From: Sweltsa coloradensis
Lineage: Eukaryota; Arthropoda; Insecta; Plecoptera; Chloroperlidae
Length of the DNA stretch: 64,000 bases
Reading direction: 5' to 3'
Assembly (NCBI GenBank): GCA_024449915.1
Contig: JAMZAV010002043.1
Coordinates: 248,001 to 312,000 of the forward strand
Positions 47,160 through 59,321 of this stretch are shown one piece after another (the first letter of the stretch is position 1; each line of letters opens with the position of its first letter). Below the pieces are notes generated by a model. It did no database searches. It was not told where the DNA came from and worked only from the letters and a program-made list of their open reading frames with translations. The position numbers were made by a program, and so were the translations under genes.

Positions 47160-47446
47160 CTATCTTAAAGGGGGGTAAGGGATGACGCGGAGGGACAAGG
47201 GGTGGCACCCTGTCTGGCAGACCACCACAAGCGAAGGGGGAGGGCAGGGGTTCCCCCACGTCGTGGTCGTCCCGCTGTGTCCCCCATCCGTCCGTTTGTC
47301 ATTGTCGTCGCCGTCGGGGAGGTAGTCAAAGGGAAGGGGAAAGTTCCCGGACGACGACCCAGAGCTCTCCATTAGTTTCAGGAAGAAAAACTCTCCTAAT
47401 CACGGGCCAAACCACGAGAAGGTTGCGAGTCGGAATTTGATGACCC
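47160..47446. repeat. GC-rich dispersed repeat fragment
   Basis: GTCATTGTCGTCGCCGTCGG, GTCAAAGGGAAGGGG and AGAGCTCTCC match the order of segments in 52260-52380. It directly precedes duplicate segment A copy 2. Confidence 0.55.
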
Positions 47447-47909
47447 AAAGACTAATGTTGTTTTGGTTTATTTGGTAAGGGCGCGCCAACCGGAAGGTCA
47501 TTATGCCATGCGCCACTCTGGGAGCGTTGGGGGGTGGGGGAGGGGCAGAACCGTGCTGGACCCTCCACCACAGGCAATTTTTGGGGAAGGGGCTTGCTTC
47601 TCACGTTTTACGACCAGTGCTGCCTGTGTTTCAGGGTAAAATTATCCCCCAAACGGAAAGCCACGTATATGTTACTATTTTTTACGAAATGGTATTTGCC
47701 TTTTTTCTCCCGCCTTTTAAAAAGGAAATCCCGGGGGCGGGTGATTTAATCAAAATTAGTCATGTTTTTTTAAATCATCCCCTTTCCTTCTATACCCACT
47801 GCATAACCGAACTGCCACGATGGTGAATGTAATTTTGTACCAGAAGATTTTCAGGTGGTAATGGCTAGGCCTATATAACCAAAATCCCCTAGTCGGTTAC
47901 AAGATATGA
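47447..47909 (+). repeat. Duplicate segment A, copy 2
   Basis: Second copy of 43003-43439. It carries extra T, G and A bases in homopolymers and a small insertion near 47755-47770. It runs straight into segment B copy 2 without the 1.67-kb block. Confidence 0.85.
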
Positions 47910-47911
47910 TA

Positions 47912-49558
47912 ATACTGTCTTGTTGTTGTTTTTGTTGAGGCGGATGTAGAGAGGAGAGGGGCGGGGGAAAAACCCAAAACGAACGACCAAAAACACATAT
48001 TTCACTATTGTTATTATCCAATCCATCGGCGTCCAACTACGTAGATTGTAGAGCGGCTCATTTAGCTGTTAAAACCATTAGATCAACATAATTTGTCCGA
48101 CAATCTTCACGACATAATAGCATAGTAGCCTCGAGAGGGGCCCGACATTGTTTGGAAAGAGTAGCGAGGGGTGGAGGGGGGGGGGGGGCGATAACGCGTA
48201 TTACACAAATGCACTGACTGCATAGTCGAAGCTATTTAAAAATAGAACAGACACTCTAGATAGAATCCAGTGAACATAGACAACAGTGGTCACGTGACTA
48301 GAGCTCATCATCACGTGTCAACAACCTTGCACAACTTTAAAACAAGCCTTGCAACAATCAATAGGACGGCGTGGTGTCTTACCTACCTCGTGTCGGTTGG
48401 TTGGTCCGATCCGAGCCGCAGGAAACCAAACCAACACAATGTTACGCGTCGTCTGCAATGAGCGGTCTCGGGCTCACGATCAAAATCGTCCGGTCGCTAA
48501 ACCCGCGACGAAACATCAACACAAAGCATCACCCACTCACTTCGCACCACGTCCAATGTCCATAGCAACACTTCACCGACCGGCCGACGTGTTTATCGCG
48601 GAGGCGACGGCAACAATTAAAAATCACGCACTCTGCGATTAGGTAATCACAACATTGAACACTGTCAGACCGCGAACATTCACAACACGCTGTTAGCGAC
48701 TTTGGCGGGCTAGCTCACAACTGGTGCGTCTCTGTGCATTCGTGAGAGCGAGAGGGGTCTTGGTGGAGGGGGGCAACAAAGAGGTACGACCCGAGTGAGA
48801 TAGATGGCGACTAGAGCCACGGATGTCGGAGAGAGACAGACGAATGAAATAGCTATTGCCACGTTCGGTTTAAATGTTCGGCAAACTTCGGTATGCACGT
48901 AGACTGTCAATGAAGAGAGAAAGACAATCCCAAGTGTTACGAGAGGAAGCAGGAACAAAGATGGAGAATGAATAAAAAGAAAACTAGTATAAAAGATGGG
49001 AATGACGGTTCGGTGATTTTCGGAACAGTTGATCGGGTTCGTGAGCTGTGATGGACCCAGCGTAAAGAGCAAGCCCGAACCATCTGAACAGCGTGTGAAG
49101 GAGGGATCACTAACTCGCATAAAAAATGTTCTCTTCTTCGGTAAGAAAGTATTCGCTGTGCACTTATCACACGAAACGAAGACGATCGGATCGCGAGAGA
49201 GCACGAGAAAGATAGAACGAACGAGAAACATTGAATAGTGGGGGAGGGGAAGTGAGTTAGTTGATGAATAATATGGAAGTAAGGAAGGGGAGGCTACAAA
49301 ACGCTGTTCGGCACGCGACGTTCGAACCAGCTGCCGGGCTTTTAGCTGACGAGGGGAGGCGACGACGACGGGTTGGGGGAGGGGGGGGGGGTTAAACTGC
49401 TTGATTATTGATATCACCACACGATATTGCTTCCAATAAGAACACATCCCGGATCACATGTGGATTATTTCCTATAGTAATCAGAACAAAAGCTCGCCCT
49501 TACATCGGACGAAGCGGGCGGCTCACGATGCCTGAACCGTAACCACCCTCTTACGCAC
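47912..49558 (+). repeat. Duplicate segment B, copy 2
   Basis: Second copy of 45112-46766, same orientation. The minus-strand 245-codon frame here is broken in copy 1, which argues against a gene. Confidence 0.92.
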
Positions 49559-51498
49559 GCAAAACAAAACAAAACACCGAGACGGAAGTTGGAGCTAACG
49601 ATCTCTTCCACCCTCCCCTCCGCTCACTTAGGATAAACAATACCTCTTCTTACGCAACCAAACAATAATTACCAGCGCTTACAATTTAATTTAATAGTTC
49701 AGGCTTATGAGGACGGTTATTGTTACAAGTACCTTCTCAACTGCTGCTACAACAACAAGCGAAGCACGTTTGAGTGGAATGAATGACGTAAGTGGGCCCA
49801 TGAGAGACGGTTTGGATTTCAATTCAACAGAAAGTAACTGTTTCAGTCATCTTGGGTTTACTTCTTCATTTCATTGTAATCTGCATTCCGTGCGATGTTG
49901 AAAGAACGTTTCTACTATGTAGACGAAATGGCTACAAAAGAATACATACCAAACCGATACCGGTACTATAATAATTATTGATTATTTTAACAATGTAATA
50001 CCGTACATCGTGTTTCAGGTTCGGCTGGGAGTGGGACTGAAGATACAACGGGCACCTATGTAGAGATACGTGAAAATAGCGTTTTGTGTATTGGTGCTAC
50101 AAAGCACTATTTTTTCACTTCGAACTAAGGTTTTACATCCCAATTTTATTTTATTTACCATGGTTTCTATAATTTGTGTATGCACATTTTTATTCAGTTG
50201 ATATTAATTCAACCTTGAACCTTGATGACCAAATATGAAAAAAATCATACACAAGCAAGGTTTTGGAGTAAGACAAAAAAAAAATAGATGCTACAAAACG
50301 CTATAAAATGAGACTTGAAAGTGCTATATACACATGTAGGCCCTACCTCTAATAATAATACGTAGACACGAAATCGATGATGACATTTAAGATATGATAT
50401 GTTGGACAGGGCCGTGAGGGGGGGGGGGATAGCCAACAAAGCACTACTATATTACAAAAAAATTAGGTACATTCCATTTTTAAAATTAAATTAAAGTACA
50501 ATATAAAATACGTTGCCGTGGTCGTTGTTTTTGTCTTTTCCAGAACATTCGTATTCGCTCATAAATCGTCCAAGTAAATGACAGATTGACTCGTTGTTAG
50601 TCTGTCGTCTCTTCACCCCCACAAAGCATCTCCGCGCAACAGGGGTTCAACCTACACCACACACGAACTTCAACTTGACCATTCAGCGCTGTCTGTAACG
50701 GTACCTATTAATTTGTCACGCTTTTTGTTCAAGGCACGTTGTAAATGACCGATGCCATAAATAGTTTGTAAATACAGTGGTTCTGTCCTGGTCACAACTC
50801 ACAACTCCACTCCACCAAAAGACGTGGGAATCCGTGAGAAAGGGATTTACAACAAGGCCGAGCAATCGAAGGTCGAAAAGGAAAGAAATTGTTCGTAAGT
50901 TGTGCAAGAATGAGACTTGAAAATTGAATAGCGGCGGTTGCACTAAATTAATGCATAAATCAGTCAATGGTCGAGATCACCTCCATAGCCATACGCGTAG
51001 GGATGGCACTTTGAATGGTCAAATTAAAATTGGTCAATTTACCAAAATTCGGTCAAATATAAAAAGGGTATTCTTTGCTCGTATAATGCCTATTGAGCCA
51101 GGATACTTAGGAGACATTGTATAATCAATTTATTGTTATTATGAGCAACCACAGTGAATTGTACAATTTCAAATTTGTAAGAGAATGTAACAAAAGTTAA
51201 CTTTCCTTTGAATAATGAGTGATGCCAATAGATAAGAACAAATATTACTTGATCAATTGACAATATTTGACCGGCTTGCCATCCCTACCTACCTACGCGT
51301 AATACTTGGGTTTAAGTTTCTAATTTATTATTAGTAAATAATTGTCTGACACAGAATAGCAAAATCAACGACAATTGATTTAAAAGAAAATAAATAAAAA
51401 TACACAAACTAACAGTAAAGTGTGCTGAAACGGCCTTTTCACAAACCTTGTTTACATAATTAATATCGATATGATGAATTTCAATACTAAAATAACAT
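49559..51498. other. No gene recognised
   Basis: AT-rich sequence without paired element ends or exon-like segments that I can support. Confidence 0.4.

Positions 51499-51557
<59 letters not shown>
51499..51557. repeat. (AAT)n microsatellite, about 20 units
   Basis: Pure AAT trinucleotide run. It lies just to the left of a minus-strand LINE 3' fragment and could have grown from that element's tail. Confidence 0.95.
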
Positions 51558-51633
51558 CAAACACCTGGTTCCAACATAAGTCAGGTCGGGGGGGGGGGGG
51601 TGATGTATCACCAGTTTCTCCGGCTGTGGACTT

Positions 51634-51884
51634 TCAGTGCTTGCTAATGAGGCTCAACACCTCCTCATCTACTTCGATGTCTTCTAGTTCTATGACAGGC
51701 ATTTCTACCAGTTCTCTCCATTTCTTTCTATCCTCTATTCTTTCTTCATTAATTCTATTCCATGATTTTCCTTTTTCTTCAACGTTCCATTTTATTTGGC
51801 GGATTTTGGCCCTCCATCTATCTCTTGGGCGTCCAACTTTTCTTACTCCCCCCCATGTGCGTTCAAATTCTCTTTTTGGGATTC
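51634..51884 (-). pseudogene. 3' fragment of a non-LTR retrotransposon ORF
   Basis: The minus strand encodes an open C-terminal segment with GRPRDRWRAKI, SWNRINEERI and EDRKKWRELVE, ending at a stop (51634-51636). The same arrangement, GRPRKRWKDIV then EDRKKWKNFV, closes the LINE at 62.9-63.1 kb, so they are related families but not the same one. Only the last ~80 codons remain; no reverse transcriptase domain is present. Confidence 0.75.
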
Positions 51885-52125
51885 TATTATTACTATTATT
51901 AATAAAAAAAGTAAAATTTTTAAACTCAAATCATAAAAAAATTATTGGCCATTGCCCATTTAGAGTTGTCGTAATTAATTAACCAAATTCAATGGCCAGT
52001 TAATAATTGAGTTAATAATTTTTACTTTTTTACCATCACGAAAATGGTTGGCTTGACGCTCGTCAACAGGCGAAATGATCTTACTTCTTTTCAATGCGAA
52101 ACTAGGGAGAAAGAATGAAAGTTTT

Positions 52126-52560
52126 TTTTTTTTTGTTTATTTGGATTAAGGACGCGTCAACCGTTAGGTCATAATGCACCACTCTAGCCTAAGGGGGGGG
52201 GGGGAGGAGGGGCCCATGCTGGTCAGAACCAGCCACGGGTAGGAGGAGGAAGGGGGGTTTCTCACGTCGCGGTCGTCATCGTCTTTGTCATCGTTCGTTG
52301 TGTCATTGTCATCGTCGCCGGGGGGTCGTCAAGGGAAGGGGGCAAAGTCCCCGACGACGATTGCCAGAGCTCGCCTCTAGTTTGGGGAGTAAGATACTCC
52401 GCTCTTACTAGCTGATGTTTGCGAGGTGGACTTTGTCTCTTGAATCGCCTTTTACGATTAGCAGAGCCATGCTCTGGGCCTATTCTACCCCGGGCCCAGA
52501 CGGGGGAAAAAGAAAGGCTGGCTCAACTTCTTTATCTCACAGCATTCACAGCCAAAGACA
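52126..52560 (+). repeat. GC-rich dispersed repeat, longest single copy
   Basis: Starts GTTTATTTGGATTAAGGACG and continues CATAATGCACCACTCTAG, CCAGCCACGGG, AGAGCTCGCCTCTAGTTT, GCCTTTTACG. Related copies or fragments lie at 7.83, 26.9, 35.5, 43.0, 47.2 and 47.4 kb. Its ends are not defined and it is non-coding. Confidence 0.65.
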
Positions 52561-52617
52561 TTTGAAGGAGAGCTTGGCTGCCGTTTTTTTTTCTTTTTAC
52601 GAAATGGGGAATAATTC

Positions 52618-53925
52618 ATTTTCTCTAGGGGTGTGCAAGTATTATTAATGATTTTGGTGGAGGTGCCGGGTCGTGCACGTGTGTGAAAACGTAAAATTCG
52701 TTCCGCCTATATATTTTCGGCGCTACCTTACCAATGCTGATTACTTAGCCATAATAGTAACAAAAGTCTTTTGATACACATTTATATTCATTTTGGAAGT
52801 TTCCAACTATTTATGGGCACAAATAATAAAATATGTCACTATAATGTTTGTTTCAACATTTTCATGTAATAGTATCACTTACTGAATGTCATAGTCTAGC
52901 CCTAATATTTGTGCTTGATGCTTGATCATTAAAATTATCTAAAGAGAAGTTATATTTTTAAACTAGGAAGCTTCGCAAACGCTTTTTCAGGCGTGTTGTT
53001 GGATGAGCGTAATTGGTGCATTGAGCTGCCATGCGTTATGCAGATTTTCTGTTGTTCTGTAAAAAAATGATTACTAAGTCGATCTTTTTTTAACAAAAAA
53101 ATCGTAACTTTAAAAAATTTATGAGAATTTAATTTATTTTTATGAGAAATAATTTATCAATTGCGCTCAAATTTCACACAAATATATTTATTTATAAGAT
53201 TAAGCTTCTGTTAAAAAATCATAACAATCGGATAAAGCATAATAGGTGTTATAAGCCAAAGAAATGTTTAAAAAAATGATCAATTGTAAAACTGCGATTT
53301 TCATAAAATAAAAAAAAAATCGATTGCGCTCAAATTTCACACAAATATATTTGTTTATAAAATTAAGGTTCTGTGCAAAAATCATTACAATCGGATAAAG
53401 TATGTAGGTGTATAAGTCGGAAGAATTTTTTTTTTAAATAGAAAAAAACGTAAAATTGCGATTTTCATGGGAAATAATTTTTGCTTGCGCTCAAAAACGT
53501 GGCAGTTCTAAGTTCAGGCCTCCAGAAAATTTCATCGCAATTGGAGAATCGGTTTAGCCGGAATCGTGTTAACAAAAACACAAAAATACAAACAGAAAAA
53601 AAAAACATTACGGATTTTTTTTTCTCCAGTGTAGTAGAATGGAATCTTCGATTCGCTCGCTACGCTCATCCAGTCAATTAGATGTTACTCTGTCTTCACG
53701 TTTCACATTTGGAGCCTATATTTAGACTAACATTAACCATTAATAAAATTAATATTGTTCAAATTGTAAATAATAAATATAATCAAAGATCAAAATAGTG
53801 AAATTTAAAAGATAAGACGAAGTACTCTGGACTCGAATTGGACTCTATACTGAAGTTATTTTAAGTACTCGTTTTGGACTCGACTCGAACTCAAAAACCA
53901 GGACTCGTGCACCACTAATTTTCTC
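52618..53925. mobile_element. hAT-like element, copy 2, with a nested insertion and perfect 8-bp duplication
   Basis: ATTTTCTC occurs at 52618-52625 and 53918-53925. The element 52626-53917 starts TAGGGGTGTGCAAGT and ends GTGCACCACTA. Compared with copy 1 (1046-1697) it contains a ~710-bp extra block, 52963-53672, placed between TTTTTAAA and TCAATTAGATG. Without it the element is about 580 bp. It is non-autonomous. Confidence 0.9.
52963..53672 (+). mobile_element. Asymmetric-inverted-repeat element nested in a hAT-like copy
   Basis: It starts CTAGGAAGCTTCGCAAACGC with TTGGATGAGCG about 40 bases inside, and ends GCTCGCTACGCTCATCCA. The interior has two tandem units beginning TTGCGCTCAAATTTCACAC (about 53160 and 53324) and a partial third. 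The uninterrupted copy at 1.5 kb shows the empty site, which fixes both ends to within a few bases. Confidence 0.85.
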
Positions 53926-54539
53926 AGACATTATTTGCATTGATTTTGTTTTGGAAGATCAAAATGTATCAATCACACAACATCTGAACGACGTTTTTTA
54001 TTAATTACATACCTACACTTATTATTTTGTCGTAAAGACAAAGTGTATTAAAAGTTTAATCCATATTATACAAATTAAATGCATTTTTAAATTATTTTTA
54101 TTCATATTGATTTATGATGCGCTTATTATCTTGCCCCTCCTTTGCCCCACCATTGTTTTTTGGCTGGCGCCGCCACTGACCCAGTGGCCTAGCTAGAGCT
54201 GCCAGGGCCCTGGGGCAGACATCTAAGAGGCTCCCCCCCCCGCCTCCCCCATTAACATATCATGCCAATTAATGTACGCCTACAATCATAGCTATAATAT
54301 AGAATTTAAATTTTAAAGCATCGTGAACTCCTGTTTTGCCGCTGTGTAATGAGGCTGTTGCAGCATAGTGGGACGAAGAAAGAAATCCAATGGTCAGCCA
54401 ACACACCCCTTTAGCTACGTAATTAAAAACTATTTGAAGTAAACATAAGGTTACGCTCTACGAACCCCCCCAGCACACCTATTAGCAATCACCAATGCTG
54501 GAAATATCGGTTATCACGGTCTAAAAAGCTCTCATATGA

Positions 54540-54810
54540 GCATCACTTTTCTGGCCGTCAATCTGTGCATGTGTCACGTCTCACGATTAAAACTAAAAAC
54601 AATGTCCGATTGACATTTGTCTTTTTGTTGGCATTGCCCTTCATCAAGGATGATACAAAATGTTTTGATGACCCTGGAGTAAGAGGAGAGTAGCTAGCTC
54701 CCTAGAAATGAAAAATTCATGAACCAGCGCCTCCCATCTTTAATTTGAATGCAAGAACTAAACCATTTAATGATAACCTAACCTGACACCCCCACCAAAA
54801 AGATCAACAC
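54540..54810. repeat. Dispersed repeat fragment related to 15.65-15.87 kb
   Basis: Shares GTGTCACGT, TCACGAT, TCCGATTGACAT and CCTGACACCCCCACC-type blocks with the other copy in the same order. Non-coding. Confidence 0.5.
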
Positions 54811-54945
54811 AAGTTGACTTATAGTTTATATTGAATTCTTCATCGGCGATCTGTTCATTATGTAGTTTGCTTCTTCTCCTCGTACGACCCCTGGGCGACC
54901 CCACTACAGCTACCACTTTACAGCTCGCCGATGCGTTTATTTACA

Positions 54946-55730
54946 CTAGGAAAACGCTAAAGTCCCGCCGCGTTGATGGATGAGCGTTTTTGTAAGTTTT
55001 AGTTTGCGTGGGACCACTTTTCCTTTGCAAGTGCTTTGTGAATGCATTGTAGGTGATTGTTGTCGAGTTTCAAATGTTACTTGTTAATGGTTATTATAAA
55101 CCTCAAAAAAACTCATATCAAAACCTTTATTCTATGAATTCTGGCTCACTTTTTCAACTTTTTCTTTCAAAAGGTACTACATCACCATAACCTTAATGTT
55201 CATGTGAATATGAATGTTGTAGCCCCACCCGTTTGGTCAGAATCGGCCCAAATGTCACGAAAATATCGCACTAAAAATCGAAAAAAATCGTAAAAGTACG
55301 TTTATTTTATGGGTTCTGGTTACCTTTTTCAACTTTTTTTTTCACAAGGTACTACATCACCATAACCTTAATGTCCATGTAAAATATGAACTTTGTAGCC
55401 CCACCCGTTTGGTCAGAATCGGCCCAAATGTCACGAAAATATTGAACTAAAAATCGAAAAAAATAAAAAAAAGTGCAATATTCATGAGAAATATTTCTTC
55501 GATTGTACCCAAAAACGTGGCACGTCTAAGTTCAGAGATTTCGAAGGTCCCCTTCAATTTTCATCAAGATCGCTTATGCCGTTTGCCCGGAATCGTGCGA
55601 ACAAACAGACAAAAAAAACAAACAAAAAAAAAACAAACAAACACACAAAAAAACATTGGAGCTAAATTTTTTGAGGGGTCAGTGAAATTGAAGTTTTCGC
55701 TTCGCTCGCTACGCTCGCTACGCTCATCCA
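54946..55730 (+). mobile_element. Dispersed element with asymmetric inverted ends, copy 3
   Basis: Starts CTAGGAAAACGCTAAAGTCC like the 17395 copy and ends CGCTACGCTCATCCA. The interior has two ~180-bp units with GTAGCCCCACCCGTTTGGTC and CATAACCTTAATGT. It preserves the TGGATGAGCG internal repeat exactly complementary to its right end (CGCTCATCCA). Confidence 0.85.
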
Positions 55731-56036
55731 AATATGAAAACAGCCAACCACACACCCGATTGTCGTTGTACAAATGCAAAGGCCACCTCGAAGGGGTTAA
55801 ATCTTGAATGTTAAAAGGAAGGACTACCACCAATATTTAAAGTAAAACCATGCAAAATTACCTGCGCACCGCAAAATCGATGTGGGGGAACAGAAAGCAG
55901 ACTGGAAAATCGGAGCGGAAAATATGGCCATGAATAATGAATAATGATGTTGAGGTAGATTATTTTTTAATATCGATAACTGTGATCGATAATCGATCAT
56001 ATCATCCCGTAATTCATACATTTACCAATACAATAG

Positions 56037-56113
56037 TTGGCTTGATAGCTTTGGTTTAATGTCCCCCACTGAAAATCAGTTATAAGACTGGGGTAGACTA
56101 ATTTATTTATCTA
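56037..56113 (+). repeat. SINE-like 3' tail, second copy
   Basis: GTTGGCTTGATAGCTTTGGT, CCCACTGAAAATCAGTTATA and an ATTTATTTAT tail match 19005-19130. Confidence 0.6.
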
Positions 56114-56977
56114 TAGCAAATGCTAAAATGAGTCAAAATTGAAAATGAAGATGCTAAATAAATTCCCAACTACAAAACACCTCTAAGCAAAACAAATTAA
56201 CAAATCAATAATATACTAAAGATTTTGTAGCTGTACTGAAACAAGTAGCGTGAAATTTGCACTACCTACTCCTGAAGATGAATCATGGTCTTTTTCTGCA
56301 TCACATGAAATGTCAAAACTCAAAAGTCAGCACTGCAAAATAACTGTTCATGGTTTCTTTGTTCATTCAGTTCCATTTTTATGTTGGTTGTGATAGAATT
56401 TTTAGTATGAAGCAAAAAAGAAATGCGTATTAGGAGAGAAAAAATAATGAACTAATATGTACGGTAAAAAGTAGCAGAAATGTAGCGAGTTACATTTAGT
56501 GCAAAATTGGTGTCTAAATTTTAAAAAATGGAGAGAAAGTAGGTACAGACTTATCTTTCCACAATACTCTAAGCAAGAAAGACAAGTATTGGGACTGTAG
56601 ATAAATTTGAACATATTGCAAATCATTAGTTACAAATTTGATGAGTTTACACGAGTTTGGAAAATTGATACTCGATACCAATCGCCTGTTCAAGTTGTTC
56701 TAAATTCAATTGAGCCATTCAACATGGGTTCCCATTGGCTGCTACAGTTGGCGTATCTAAAGGGGGGAGGGGTCATGCTGAAAGCTGTGAATAAATTTTC
56801 AGTTTACCATAATAACAGATACAATTTAACCAAATAATTTTCTACAAGACATTCTTCCAAAACACAAGTTTCTAAACAAATTGCCAGAGGCACTGGAATG
56901 TAGTGGGACCGACTGTGGGGAACCTACCCCCTAACCCTATTACAATTATTACATGGTGCATGGGGCAAGCATCTCAA

Positions 56978-57677
56978 CAATGGCCGGATTAAAGGGTGTG
57001 CGCCCTGTGCCGTCGTACAGGGTGCCAAGTTTCAGGGGCGCCAGAAGTGAGCCCAGTGGGCGCCAAAATGAAGATGATGAAAACGACTATGAGGGCTAAT
57101 CAATGTTAACCATGTTCCAGAAATATGTTTTAATTTAATTGTAAGTTTCTATCTCTAGGGCGCTTCGCGAATGGTTATTTCAGTCTCGTTAATCAATGGA
57201 TGAATTTTGGCTTATAGGGCTAAGCATTTCTGAATGAGATCATTTATTTGCGTTTTATTCTGAATTGCAACTGTCTTAAATTGTATTAAGTACTATTGGC
57301 AAAAATCCATTAGATGTGAATAAACCCCGTCCGTATATACACTATGATTTTACATTTTCATTTCACCGACATTTTCCAGGCAAATGTTGACCTCTAGTGA
57401 AGAAAGCAAAAAGTCATACTGGCTTTAAAAAAATTTTGTTTCTAAAACATAATAGATTAGATTTCTGTAAACAAAAAGGTATTTTCAAGTGCCTAAAACT
57501 GTTTTAAAAACGGCTAAACACACCCTAAGAATTGAAAAAAATTCCGGCGCTGCGCGCCCCGAACCCACGTGTGCTGGGGGGCTACCTCCCAGACCCCCCA
57601 TTGGGGTGCATCCAAATAAGAGGGCACCAAAGTTCACATTGGCACAGGGAGCCAAAATTGGTCTAGGACCGGCCCTG
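56978..57677. mobile_element. hAT-like element, ~700 bp, GGCCGG termini
   Basis: The left end CAATGGCCGGATTAAAGG and the right end (read inverted) CAGGGCCGGTCCTAGACC resemble the CAGGGCCGG ends of hAT elements, and both are followed by GCCCTGTG-like sequence. I cannot see a clear 8-bp duplication, so this is a moderate call. No transposase frame. Confidence 0.5.
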
Positions 57678-57956
57678 GATCTGGCCACTGGCAGTATAAT
57701 GCATAATGTGGTGCTAAAACAGTAGTATAGTTACTATATATAGTACATGCTATCCCAGTTCAGAAGTCCGACAGAAGTGAACTTATGCCAACTTTGACAA
57801 TTTACAAAACTCAAATAATAATTCATTTTGTAATCTTAAGAGTAGTGTTTTGTTTGTTTTTTAGTCGTAGTGACTATGTGTAACTTATTTTAATTGCAAT
57901 TAATGGACACACTTGTCAATAAGATAACCATCTTAGTTGATGGTGCTGCGACCCAC

Positions 57957-58403
57957 ATCCATAGTTAATGATTGATTGATTGGATATTGCTTAACGTCTC
58001 ATATTTATGCACTTTGGCTAATCGAGACGATGAGTGGTGATAGATGAGGATGAAGTATGAACAGAAGGGAGGAGGGGAAACCCGGTACCGGCACGTAGCC
58101 TACTCCTTTCGAAAAGTACCAAGGGGATCAACGGCTTAACGTCCCATCCGAAAGGACGGTGTAACTTTGACAGTCATATAGATTCCTCCACTAACCCCGA
58201 CTGCCGAGCAGACGTCGAGGAGAACGAAGCCGTTACACTAGCTTTCGAACCCTCCATCTGCTCTAACCAGCGGTATTCGTGAGTTTCAGGACAGAGCGGT
58301 CACCCACTCTACCCATTACCACGCCCGATTCTGCTTAACTTCGGTGTTCGAGTGGGAACCGGTTAAACGAGCTCGGCTAAACCGCTGGCTATCCATAGTT
58401 AAT
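57957..58403 (-). mobile_element. 5S-rRNA-derived SINE with 13-bp target duplication
   Basis: ATCCATAGTTAAT occurs at 57957-57969 and 58391-58403, bracketing a 421-bp element on the minus strand. Its head (from 58390 to about 58265) reads CGGTTCCCACTCGAACACCG, AAGTTAAGCAGAATCGGGCG, then GTGGGTGACCGC and GAATACCGC. These follow eukaryotic 5S rRNA in order, including the internal promoter elements. A central block with TTTCGGATGGGACGTTAAGC follows, and the element ends in a CAATCAATCAAT tail. 5S-headed SINEs are classed as SINE3 and would be transcribed by polymerase III. Confidence 0.88.
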
Positions 58404-59321
58404 AATTTGATTTTGGGAGACTATAGTACTACCGAATTTGTGCTATTGGATAACATACGTTTGTTGAATATCCTGCACACACTCATAAGTTCAAACTACA
58501 GTAGGTAGTTCCAGCGCAAACCCTTATTAATATTACACATAGACAGCAGAGTATGGGCTTGGGGAGTATGAGCATCAAGTCAACATATTTTTTTAAACTG
58601 TCAGCATTCTTTGAAAGGAATCATTTCCAGTACCGACCGGACAACTGGTTGCATTTTAAAAAAATGCTGCATGTTCTTGTATGATAATATACATCTAGGA
58701 CAGCATGATCTCTTTGTCTATCGTCGCACCAATAAACGAGAATCCATGAAATACAAGAATCCATGAAAACTTGCTTGAATGCCACTATCATCAATTTCAA
58801 CTTACATAACTTAAATTTAATATTAGTTTCTTGCGATCTTTAATGCAGCAAAAATATGCTTCTAGGACATGAGTAGCAGATTCACTAGGAGCAGAAATAT
58901 CACAAACTTGTTGCAATTAAAAATTATTATTAGATTGACAAAACCATGTAATGAAAAGTACACAGATAGGGCCTACAGTACTGAGTACACAAGAATACAA
59001 TGAAACACAATGTTGCTACTACTACTGCCAAAGAGTAGTTCACGAGACAAAGACAGGGATACCAGAGCAATTAGTGAGAAGATATGCGAGTAGCAGTAGG
59101 TCTGTGAGTGTGGGATTGAAAAGTAACGGCTGTGTCAGATCAGACGGATGACAACTTTCGCGAGTTTTGAGTCGAGCGTGACTCTACATCTTGTTGTTTC
59201 CATACTTGGCACACACTCAAACCACTCACTGGACATTGTCAATTTATTAAAAAATCATGAATTTGCTACGTTGTGCTGTTATAACATACTATAGGCTATG
59301 TAACAAAATATTACACACTTA
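58404..59321. other. No gene recognised
   Basis: AT-rich, unpaired sequence between the SINE and the next hAT-like element. Confidence 0.45.

Noticed and set aside
48710..49447. 245-codon minus-strand open frame
   Set aside because: The near-identical copy at 45112-46766 breaks this frame by one-base indels and no motif is recognisable, so it is a chance frame in duplicated noncoding sequence.
58265..58390. Functional 5S rRNA gene or bacterial 5S contamination
   Set aside because: The 5S-like head is incomplete, diverged and fused to a SINE body with a target duplication, so it is a retroposon.
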